In this document: positions 6,447 through 12,103 of the stretch, in pieces
Layout: each line of letters begins with the position of its first letter
Numbering within the stretch: the first letter of the stretch is position 1
Origin: Bremerella volcania
GTDB lineage: Bacteria; Planctomycetota; Planctomycetia; Pirellulales; Pirellulaceae
Direction: 5' to 3'
Assembly: GCF_007748115.1 (NCBI RefSeq)
Contig: NZ_CP036289.1
Location: 3,658,001-3,722,000, forward strand
DNA: 64,000 nt
Position numbers and translations under genes: made by a program
The notes under the pieces: generated by a model
Database searches by the model: none
The model's input: the letters and a program-made list of their open reading frames with translations, nothing else
Told to the model about the DNA's origin: nothing

Positions 6447-7208
6447 CTAAGCCCTTCCCTGTATAGATTCAGAAAGCGATCTCAGGTCAATAAAAAGTTC
6501 ATTGTATTTTCGCTGCAACCTTGCCGAAAACCTACTCATTTCTTCAGTGTCGCCTTCCTCCTCCCATTCCTCCGCAATAATAATCAGGTCAGCCAGATGA
6601 CTTATTGCACTTTCGCACTTGTCCGGATAGGCCTCTTGAAGTGCAAAAATATGAGTTTGAATAGTCCCATCAAGTTCCATCCTTAGATTCTCACTGGCCT
6701 CCAAGATTCTGGATCGCTCATCATGGCTTTTCTTTTCAATGTTGAATTCTTCAACCGATTCACTTTCATTGAGACGTTCCGTGGCCATGTCTTCGAGCTT
6801 TTGATTTAGTAGCCCCTGCCGCACAACATCGCAAAAACGTTTCGCATCCCTGACGATTTCTCGAAAGAGTGCCGAAGTATCACGACGACGATTTTCTTTC
6901 TCCATCATTTCGTGAGCGATGCGAACACTAGAACGGGGACCGTACCAAGCCGCTGCGGCTGCAATCAACGTCACCAAGAGAGTGAGCAAGAACTGCCAGT
7001 TCAATACGAGCCAGTAGAGTGTCCAAAAGCCTAGATAATTGATCTTCACGAGAATCCAAGGATTATCCTTAACGACCAAAGCAACTACACCGACCGCCAA
7101 TAGAGAAAGCATTAGAACACTAAACCAATGCTTGCGAAGTTGAGCAAAGATTGACACAGCGAGCGAAGCCTCTTGAATTGCCGATTTCTCAGAAAAATAA
7201 AAATACAC
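6447..7208 (-). CDS. Membrane protein with cytoplasmic coiled-coil domain
   Basis: 253-aa protein with no recognised family. There are two or three membrane segments in the first ~90 residues (WFSVLMLSLLAVGVVALVV, then FWTLYWLVLNWQFLLTLLVTLIAAAAAW). After these come ~160 residues of charged helix (MMEKENRRRDTSALFREIVRDAKRF ... EEWEEEGDTEEMSRFSARLQRKYNEL) expected in the cytoplasm. The start is a GTG at 7208 without a good ribosome site, and the upstream gene overlaps by 20 bp, so translation may depend on coupling; a start further in cannot be excluded. The layout of membrane anchor plus helical sensor is seen in some phage-exclusion proteins, but nothing specific supports that here. Confidence 0.6.
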   Translation of the reverse strand: MYFYFSEKSAIQEASLAVSIFAQLRKHWFSVLMLSLLAVGVVALVVKDNPWILVKINYLGFWTLYWLVLNWQFLLTLLVTLIAAAAAWYGPRSSVRIAHEMMEKENRRRDTSALFREIVRDAKRFCDVVRQGLLNQKLEDMATERLNESESVEEFNIEKKSHDERSRILEASENLRMELDGTIQTHIFALQEAYPDKCESAISHLADLIIIAEEWEEEGDTEEMSRFSARLQRKYNELFIDLRSLSESIQGRA

Positions 7209-7440
7209 AATAGCTAGGAGTGTAGGGCTTGCGGAATGGCGTCTGGACTCGCCTTAAGCATTTTTCAAAATCCAGCTTTGCCCGAACTAGCCCAACTACC
7301 GAGCCCGATATCATCCCCAATATGTGAGCCCATATCAATCTTGTAACTGTATTCGTTTTCTCTCCCCGATTCTTAGGCCCCCGGGCTTTCTTTTTGAGTG
7401 GTGAAGGGTTGAGCGGATCGGCAGCGTAAGAGGTAGACAC
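7189..7440 (-). CDS. Small one-helix membrane protein, tentative
   Basis: 83-aa frame starting at a GTG (7440) preceded by GGAGCAGGA. The N-terminus is basic and proline-rich (SPLKKKARGPKNRGEK) and one hydrophobic segment follows (IWAHILGMISGSVVGLV), with positive charges on both sides. The last 20 residues overlap the next gene. The coding character is weaker than in the neighbours. It could be the first gene of a two-gene unit with the 253-aa membrane protein, or a chance frame over that gene's leader. Confidence 0.4.
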   Translation of the reverse strand: MSTSYAADPLNPSPLKKKARGPKNRGEKTNTVTRLIWAHILGMISGSVVGLVRAKLDFEKCLRRVQTPFRKPYTPSYCVFLFF

Positions 7441-7539
7441 GCTGTCGGTCCTGCTCCCCGCTCTTTATGTCCGAGTATGTCATTTAGGGTCTCTCTCTGT
7501 TTTGGCTGTTTCTGGCTGCTAACTCACTGGTTTTTTCGC

Positions 7540-7568
7540 TTGCTAGCCTGTTCCATTTTGGGTACACT
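7540..7568 (+). promoter_or_regulatory. Promoter of the serine recombinase gene
   Basis: TTGCTA (7540-7545), 17-bp spacer, TACACT (7563-7568), 43 bp before the ATG at 7612. The sequence TTTGGGTAC across the -10 box is the same as in the promoter at 2870-2898, and both stand 42-43 bp before their start codons. Confidence 0.55.
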
Positions 7569-7611
7569 CCATGTGAGACACCAACCAAGCCCAAGCGAGT
7601 GAGTTCAAGCC

Positions 7612-8190
7612 ATGAAAAAGGTAGCCTGTTACGTCAGAGTCAGTACCGTAGGCCAAAATTCAGCAAGCCAGAAACGGGAGATAACTCGTTGGCTTAACGG
7701 TAACGGTATCTCTCCCGAGTCGGTTGTTTGGTTCTCTGATAAAGAGTCTGGCGATTCTCTTGCCCGCCCCGAATTCGAGAAGCTTCGATCGGCTATCTTC
7801 AACGGGGAGGTGGGAACCGTCATTGTTTGGAAATTGGATCGACTCTCCCGAAAGTTGCGGGATGGGATCAATACTCTCTGTGATTGGTGCGAAAGCGGCT
7901 TGCGGGTTGTCTCGGTAACTCAGCAACTCGACTTCTCAGCGGCGACGGGAAAGCTTGTAGCGTCGGTTCTGTTTGCCGTTGCCGAAATGGAGCAAGAAAC
8001 CAGACGGGAAAGGCAAGCCGCTGGAATTTTCGCTGCGAAGGAACGGGGCGTCTACCAGGGCAGAAAACCGGGGACAACGAAAGCCAAGCCAGCTAGAGCC
8101 CAAGCTCTCAGAGAAAAGGGCCTCACTCATGAAGAGATAGCTACGGCAATGGGAGTAAGCCGTAGCACGGTCATCCGATATCTGGGCTGA
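7612..8190 (+). CDS. Serine recombinase (resolvase/invertase)
   Basis: 192-aa small serine recombinase that cuts and rejoins DNA through a phosphoserine link. The nucleophile is Ser11 in YVRVST; arginines of the active site are in KLDRLSR (R77, R80). The catalytic domain covers residues 1-130, the long helix EMEQETRRERQAAGIFAAKERG follows, and a Hin-type helix-turn-helix closes the protein (LTHEEIATAMGVSRSTVIRYLG). The length is typical of resolvases and invertases, not of the large serine integrases. With a tyrosine integrase present for tRNA integration, it may resolve multimers of a replicating form or invert a segment; no paired crossover sites were found. It has its own promoter. Confidence 0.93.
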   Translation: MKKVACYVRVSTVGQNSASQKREITRWLNGNGISPESVVWFSDKESGDSLARPEFEKLRSAIFNGEVGTVIVWKLDRLSRKLRDGINTLCDWCESGLRVVSVTQQLDFSAATGKLVASVLFAVAEMEQETRRERQAAGIFAAKERGVYQGRKPGTTKAKPARAQALREKGLTHEEIATAMGVSRSTVIRYLG

Positions 8191-8268
8191 ATTGTATAAC
8201 GGTGGGGAGAATCACTTCCCGCACATATACGCGGGCACTCAGAATTGAGATTTTGAAGCACATTGCCG

Positions 8269-8424
8269 CTATTCTTCTCGTGACAGCCTCGGAATGCGAT
8301 ACGTCATATCCATGACGCCATAATACATAGTGATGAAAATGGGAACCCACCATTGCTCAATTAGACAAACTATCGCGGTGGCAGGAATCGAGACTGCTAC
8401 CACAACAACAAGTCCGCTTACCAT
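8269..8424 (-). CDS. Tentative small membrane protein (51 aa), possibly a gene remnant
   Basis: From the ATG at 8424 the frame encodes a peptide with two hydrophobic segments (SGLVVVVAVSIPATAIVCLI and VPIFITMYYGVMD) and a basic end. The same frame is open upstream to about 8645 with protein-like content (LKFFPSSVDPLEKLRPTFLS) but has no start codon there; an ATG at 8628 lies in a neighbouring frame. This suggests either a decayed longer membrane protein with a frameshift near 8570, or a short protein from 8424. It is oriented against the serine recombinase gene. Confidence 0.35.
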   Translation of the reverse strand: MVSGLVVVVAVSIPATAIVCLIEQWWVPIFITMYYGVMDMTYRIPRLSREE

Positions 8425-8630
8425 GGTTTTCCAGGGAATCCCCCGACTTTCACTTAAGACAGACGTTCCCTCAAGTCGATGATGATTAAGTATCGTCCTA
8501 TCCTTGCTTAGAAAAGTTGGTCGTAACTTCTCTAATGGATCGACGCTACTCGGGAAAAACTTTAGGTGCTTTCGATATTTCTTGTTTTTTGTCCTCCCGC
8601 CCGATTCTCGGGCCTCCCGCTCATCTTTCG
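8425..8630. other. Gap without confident gene
   Basis: Apart from the open minus-strand frame described for 8269-8424, this stretch holds a small hairpin GCCCGA-TTC-TCGGGC near 8599-8613. No promoter or gene can be supported with confidence. Confidence 0.4.
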
Positions 8631-8632
8631 GG

Positions 8633-8648
8633 CTCCAAACGTGTGGAG
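8633..8648. promoter_or_regulatory. Palindrome CTCCAAACGTGTGGAG, copy 2
   Basis: Second copy of the 16-bp operator-like palindrome, within a 20-bp imperfect inverted repeat at 8631-8650. It directly precedes the GTGCCAATA tandem repeats. Confidence 0.6.
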
Positions 8649-8657
8649 CCTGTCACC

Positions 8658-8700
8658 GTGCCAATAGTGCCAATAGTGCCAATAGTGCCAAACGTGCCAT
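8658..8700. repeat. Tandem 9-bp repeats GTGCCAATA
   Basis: Three perfect copies (8658-8666, 8667-8675, 8676-8684), then GTGCCAAAC and a partial GTGCCAT. The unit equals the first nine bases of the 20-bp iterons at 10241-10371, so the same protein may bind both. A plus-strand frame over it reads Asn-Ser-Ala repeats and is not regarded as a gene. Confidence 0.75.
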
Positions 8701-8797
8701 TTTCCAAACCTGGGGAAAAGTCCGTTTTTCCCGGGCTATAGCTAGATACACCCCCTAAAGGTGTTGTGAATCAGTACGGTGATCGAGCCACCGCGTG

Positions 8798-9808
8798 TCA
8801 CTCCTCATCTTCGAAGTGGTGAAGGTGGTCATCCAGGTCTAATTCTGGGACTGGGTCCTCCCATTCCATCCAGCTTTTATCTCGAAACTCGGGGGATCGA
8901 ATGCCTATCAAACCCGAATAGCGTTCTTCAATCGCTTGGATGACCGGTCGAACGTTGGCAGGATCGGCAAACCAATAGACTTCCTCGGCGTTATAGCTGA
9001 AGTGTTCCGGCCCGAAATAGATTCCGCCATGCTGCTTGGCTACCTCATCGACGTACTGACGGGCTTCCTCGCTTTCGGACGCCTCCAAACGTGTGAACTC
9101 GAAAGAGGGCGTCTGAGCGAATAGCGAGTACCAAGCTATAATCCGGCCTGTCTCGGAATGTCGAGACATGAACTCACGGCAAACTTGGTTCGCTGCTTCA
9201 ATCGTCTGGAACTCGGCAACAACTTCAAACGTGCGGAGGAACTCGGGAGACTCGGCTAGTTGCGTTTCGTTGCCGTCCTCGTCGATGGTCAGATGATCCC
9301 CAAAATCGACTTGGGGAGAACGCTCCTCAGATTTAATGATGCCTCCGGCATCCTGGCAGAGCTTCACTAGGTCCCGAGACGCTTGCTCAAAAGCGGGATC
9401 GGGGAAAGCTTCATCCAAAAGCCGAGCACACTTGGAACGTCGCGTAAGTTCGATGTCTGCGGGCAGATCGCTGCCAACGTAGTTAAGAATCGAGAACTCC
9501 CGAACGATGCGAGAACGCTCTTGCTGCTCCTCCAGCACTTCCTCTTGGAGTCCTTCCCCCATGTCTTCCAGCAATGCCTCAAAGTGACTCGCCAAGTCAA
9601 ACAAGCACTGTAGACGGGCTTTCTTCCAAACGTCGTCAGAGCCCACAATTTGACCTTCTCGCTTGAGTCGGTCGAACTCATCCCAGATAGCCCGCTTCAC
9701 CTCCCGTTCTGCTACCTCGGAAAGCTTCTCGGCAATTTCCGGCCCCATCGACCGAACGTGTTGAGAGATGCTCTCTTGAAATTCATCGGGGGAAATTACG
9801 TTAGCCAT
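8798..9808 (-). CDS. Acidic hypothetical protein, 336 aa
   Basis: Unrecognised and strongly acidic. Residues 1-110 are helical and charged (MGPEIAEKLSEVAEREVKRAIWDEF, LLEDMGEGLQEEVLEEQQERSRI). Residues ~190-225 (RTFEVVAEFQTIEAANQVCREFM) and ~275-305 (AEEVYWFADPANVRPVIQAIEERYSG) each look like strand plus helix, suggesting a repeated alpha/beta fold in the second half. The C-terminus is acidic with a His pair (DDHLHHFEDEE). There is no signal, membrane segment or metal cluster. It lies between two iteron/palindrome loci and is divergent from the tiny acidic gene at 9960. A structural or DNA-mimic-like role is conceivable but only guessed. Confidence 0.7.
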   Translation of the reverse strand: MANVISPDEFQESISQHVRSMGPEIAEKLSEVAEREVKRAIWDEFDRLKREGQIVGSDDVWKKARLQCLFDLASHFEALLEDMGEGLQEEVLEEQQERSRIVREFSILNYVGSDLPADIELTRRSKCARLLDEAFPDPAFEQASRDLVKLCQDAGGIIKSEERSPQVDFGDHLTIDEDGNETQLAESPEFLRTFEVVAEFQTIEAANQVCREFMSRHSETGRIIAWYSLFAQTPSFEFTRLEASESEEARQYVDEVAKQHGGIYFGPEHFSYNAEEVYWFADPANVRPVIQAIEERYSGLIGIRSPEFRDKSWMEWEDPVPELDLDDHLHHFEDEE

Positions 9809-9959
9809 TTTTCACTGACTCCTGACAAAGTTCAAAGTTACTCGCTACAAAGCTGGGACAGTTTACAAAGTGGTTCGATTTCCTCAAAATGCCCGAGTGG
9901 CCGATTTCAACAGATCGGCCCCAGCAAGCCGTATCAGAGCCAAACCGGGAGAAAGGCAA

Positions 9960-10052
9960 ATGAGTGAGGGTGATTTCATAGACGATCTCTCCGAAGAGGA
10001 TGAGGCTATTCTCGATGACATCTGGGAGGAGCTTCGGGGCGAACCTAAGTAG
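9960..10052 (+). CDS. Very small acidic protein (30 aa), tentative
   Basis: ATG at 9960 with a GGGAGAAAGG site just upstream. The product is MSEGDFIDDLSEEDEAILDD... with 14 acidic residues of 30. A longer version from a GTG or TTG at 9870 is open but its extra part is not protein-like. It is divergent from the 336-aa gene and ends where the iteron region starts. Confidence 0.4.
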   Translation: MSEGDFIDDLSEEDEAILDDIWEELRGEPK

Positions 10053-10240
10053 CCATGCCTGGCTGTAATGTTTCCGGATGTTTTAGGGGTGTGGCCGGCG
10101 TATCTTCCTCTCCTCTTCGTAAAGGGAATTCCCTCTCCCCAAAAACATCCCCTTCACCCGATAGGGCAATCGCGTACGCGGTTGCCGTTCCAGATTCCTT
10201 ATCCCGTTCCATTCCATATCAGGTTTAGTTCCTTATAGTT

Positions 10241-10371
10241 GTGCCAATTTGGACCATGAATTGATTTTGCAGTGCCAATATGGACCGTGAATCGTTTTTT
10301 GTTGTGCCAATTTGGACCGTGAATTTTGGACTCCAAACGTGCGGAGTTGTTGTGCCAATATGGACCGTGAA
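10241..10371. repeat. Four iterons, consensus GTGCCAATWTGGACCRTGAA
   Basis: Copies at 10241-10260, 10272-10291, 10304-10323 and 10352-10371. They differ at only two positions (A/T at 9, A/G at 16). Start-to-start spacing is 31, 32 and 48 bp. The first three are spaced about three helical turns apart, so bound proteins would face the same side. The wider last gap holds the palindrome at 10331-10346. Confidence 0.9.
10331..10346. promoter_or_regulatory. Palindrome CTCCAAACGTGCGGAG, copy 3
   Basis: Third copy of the operator-like sequence, placed between iterons 3 and 4. It forms the stem ACTCC/GGAGT at 10330-10347. A one-mismatch copy, CTTCAAACGTGCGGAG, also occurs inside the 336-aa gene near 9221. 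Confidence 0.6.
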
Positions 10372-10381
10372 AGCATGGGAT

Positions 10382-11404
10382 TTATTTCATCTTCGGCTTA
10401 TAGGCGAACGGCTCGGGGAAGCTCTCAATTGTTGCCTTGATAGTTGACCCCTCGGGGGCGAGTGCCGAGAACTCCCGCCCCAGTCGGTTCACAACGTCCC
10501 GGAAGGTGAGACGGCCCTCGGATTCGCAAACCACCTCCCGAACGTATGAGAGGGCGAAATCAAGCTGCCTGCGGGATGTCTCGTAGATCGACCAAGCGTC
10601 AAGCACACTGCCCGTAGTTGGCTCGGTTCCGAACCGTTCGAAGTGCGACTCCCGCCAAACGGCTAGGATCGCTTGCCCGATGTCCTCCCGCTCTTGTCGG
10701 GAGTTGGGGAAGTCGTACCGGTTGCTAGGATCACTGACGCAATAGTTTCCCCGCTTCATCGGTGCCCGCTTAACCTCCCCGATGTCAGCAATGAGCGACG
10801 ATGCACGCTTCCAAGTCGTAGCCGTTCCGCCAATGTTGGCAGTGATCGTATCGAACGAGTCGACACAATAGCCCGCTTTATGGCCCATGCGGAAACGGTA
10901 GTAGGCAAGCAGAACTAGCGGGGTAGCTAGGTTGTTATCGTTCATCCCGGCATGGCGGGAGAACCAGATTTTCGGGAGGAGAAGAAAGTTCTCGTCTGAT
11001 CCCGCTTTGAAGAGCTTCCGAATCTCTGGGGCTAGTCGAATCTTGGCGGGGGATCGACGGCTTACCCGCTCGATTGTGATTGCCCCCGCTTCCTTCAATT
11101 CGGCTAGGTGACGCTTGAACGTGCGGGGACGAATACAAGCGTGCTTGGCTATGTTGTCTTGGGCAAAGTTGGTCGATCCTTTTGAACGCAACTCTGGGAC
11201 GTTCCAGAGGGCGGCTAAAGCATGCGTACGCTTGACGCCAATTGCCCGAAGCAAAGCCCAAGGAAGAACGAGAGAACCGTCTTCCTCGGGATAGTCGGGA
11301 AGATAGCGGGAGGCAATCCGTAGATCGACCGTCTTATACCACCCGCAATCATAGACAAGCTGCTTTGAGTTATAAGGTTCTATTGGTATAATATGCGAGT
11401 CCAT
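10382..11404 (-). CDS. Winged-helix DNA-binding protein, candidate replication initiator
   Basis: 340-aa protein. After an N-terminal part rich in Tyr and Trp, residues ~95-130 form a helix-turn-helix (NIAKHACIRPRTFKRHLAELKEAGAITIERV) with a beta wing, the layout of plasmid and phage replication proteins that begin with a winged helix. A second basic region follows (GGTATTWKRASSLIADIGEVKRAPMKRG). The C-terminal ~110 residues are helical (LSYVREVVCESEGRLTFRDVVNRLG). The start is supported by GGGAGAGAGG six bases before the ATG. No Rep family is recognised with certainty; the call rests on the helix-turn-helix and on the four iterons beginning 11 bp beyond its stop. It could instead be a large transcription factor. 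Confidence 0.65.
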   Translation of the reverse strand: MDSHIIPIEPYNSKQLVYDCGWYKTVDLRIASRYLPDYPEEDGSLVLPWALLRAIGVKRTHALAALWNVPELRSKGSTNFAQDNIAKHACIRPRTFKRHLAELKEAGAITIERVSRRSPAKIRLAPEIRKLFKAGSDENFLLLPKIWFSRHAGMNDNNLATPLVLLAYYRFRMGHKAGYCVDSFDTITANIGGTATTWKRASSLIADIGEVKRAPMKRGNYCVSDPSNRYDFPNSRQEREDIGQAILAVWRESHFERFGTEPTTGSVLDAWSIYETSRRQLDFALSYVREVVCESEGRLTFRDVVNRLGREFSALAPEGSTIKATIESFPEPFAYKPKMK

Positions 11405-11442
11405 TTTGCCTCTCTCCCAGTGGTAAGAAATTCCTGGTGGAC

Positions 11443-11480
11443 ATGCCCGTAGCTACTGCAAATAGCTGCGGGCTCTTTTT
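11443..11480. terminator. Hairpin with T-run between two minus-strand genes
   Basis: GCCCGTAGCTA / TAGCTGCGGGC, an 11-bp stem with one G-U pair, followed by TCTTTTTTT on the plus strand. On the minus strand, where both neighbours are transcribed, it has no U-run. It may stop plus-strand transcription entering the Rep-HTH-integrase block, or may act as a structural element. Confidence 0.5.
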
Positions 11481-11484
11481 TTGG

Positions 11485-11886
11485 TTAGCCGATAAACTTG
11501 CCAGACGTAGCGTATCGAATTGCTTGGGCTTGCTCTTCAAGTTGCTTGTTTAGCTCTCTGGCGACGAAATCAGAATCATCGATTCTGGGAGCTTGCTCGA
11601 TTGCCTCGATACGCTGATATCGTTCAACCATGTTCAAATCATCCCATGTTTTACCGGGTGATTCGACGGCAACGACTTGTTGAGCCCTTTGACGTTGCCG
11701 AGCAAATTTGAGCATTCGGCATACTGTCGGCTGATTGAGAGGAGCACCGGTAGAAGTCCGTATTCCTTCATCGTTGAGCACCCTAGCTGCTTCCGCCTGG
11801 GTGTAGCCTTGGTCGATCAATTCCAAAAGGCGGGGGAAAGCGTGCTCGTAAACCGCCAAGAACCGCAAGCTATTACCTTCGGGCAT
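11485..11886 (-). CDS. Small helix-turn-helix protein, possible excision/regulatory factor
   Basis: 133-aa protein. Residues ~20-60 (LIDQGYTQAEAARVLNDEGIRTSTGAPLNQPTVCRMLKF) match the helix-turn-helix region that follows the catalytic domain of resolvase-type recombinases (I-A-x-x-L-N-x-x-G-I-x-T-x-x-G-x-x-W). No catalytic domain is present, so this is only a DNA-binding piece. The remaining residues are a charged, probably helical, tail. The start has a good AAGGAG site and a promoter upstream. Its place between integrase and initiator suggests a regulator or excisionase-like factor (inference). Confidence 0.7.
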   Translation of the reverse strand: MPEGNSLRFLAVYEHAFPRLLELIDQGYTQAEAARVLNDEGIRTSTGAPLNQPTVCRMLKFARQRQRAQQVVAVESPGKTWDDLNMVERYQRIEAIEQAPRIDDSDFVARELNKQLEEQAQAIRYATSGKFIG

Positions 11887-11897
11887 ATCACCTCTCC

Positions 11898-11927
11898 TTA
11901 TAACATTGCTATCGGACTATCAGTCAA
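11898..11927 (-). promoter_or_regulatory. Promoter of the HTH gene
   Basis: On the minus strand TTGACT (11922-11927), 18-bp spacer, TTATAA (11898-11903), then AAGGAGAGG and the ATG at 11886. A second -10-like TATAAT lies at 11935-11940. The transcript would be nearly leaderless relative to the start codon, so the exact start is uncertain. Confidence 0.5.
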
Positions 11928-12053
11928 CCAGGGTATTATACGGCTAGCGTATCCCATGTCAATTCTTCAGGACTTCCGAAACAACAGATACGCACTTTCT
12001 TAATTATTCCGGACTCGGAAAAATATCCTATCCAACCGTGAGGACAAACAAAA

Positions 12054-12076
12054 AAGCCCGGGAGCTAACCGGGCTT
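12054..12076 (-). terminator. Terminator after the integrase gene
   Basis: Perfect 8-bp stem AAGCCCGG / CCGGGCTT followed by a U-run on the minus strand, 28 bp beyond the integrase stop. Confidence 0.8.
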
Positions 12077-12103
12077 AAGAAGGGGTAAAGTTGCGGGGAG
12101 GGT

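Larger units (their letters stand above)
10053..10381. other. Candidate replication origin region, no gene
   Basis: This 330-bp gap lies between convergent genes and directly after the 3' end of the winged-helix initiator-like gene. It contains AT-rich blocks, four 20-bp iterons and one operator-like palindrome. Position next to a possible Rep gene plus iterons is the usual layout of an iteron origin; the function is inferred. Confidence 0.55.

Noticed and set aside
8658-8700. Possible CRISPR array
   Set aside because: Units of 9 bp are directly adjacent without spacers, and no cas genes are present anywhere in the window.
8504-8758. Plus-strand open frames whose translation shows Asn-Ser-Ala or Val-Pro-Ile repeats
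   Set aside because: The repeat arises from the 9-bp DNA array GTGCCAATA; there is no ribosome site and the remainder is not protein-like.
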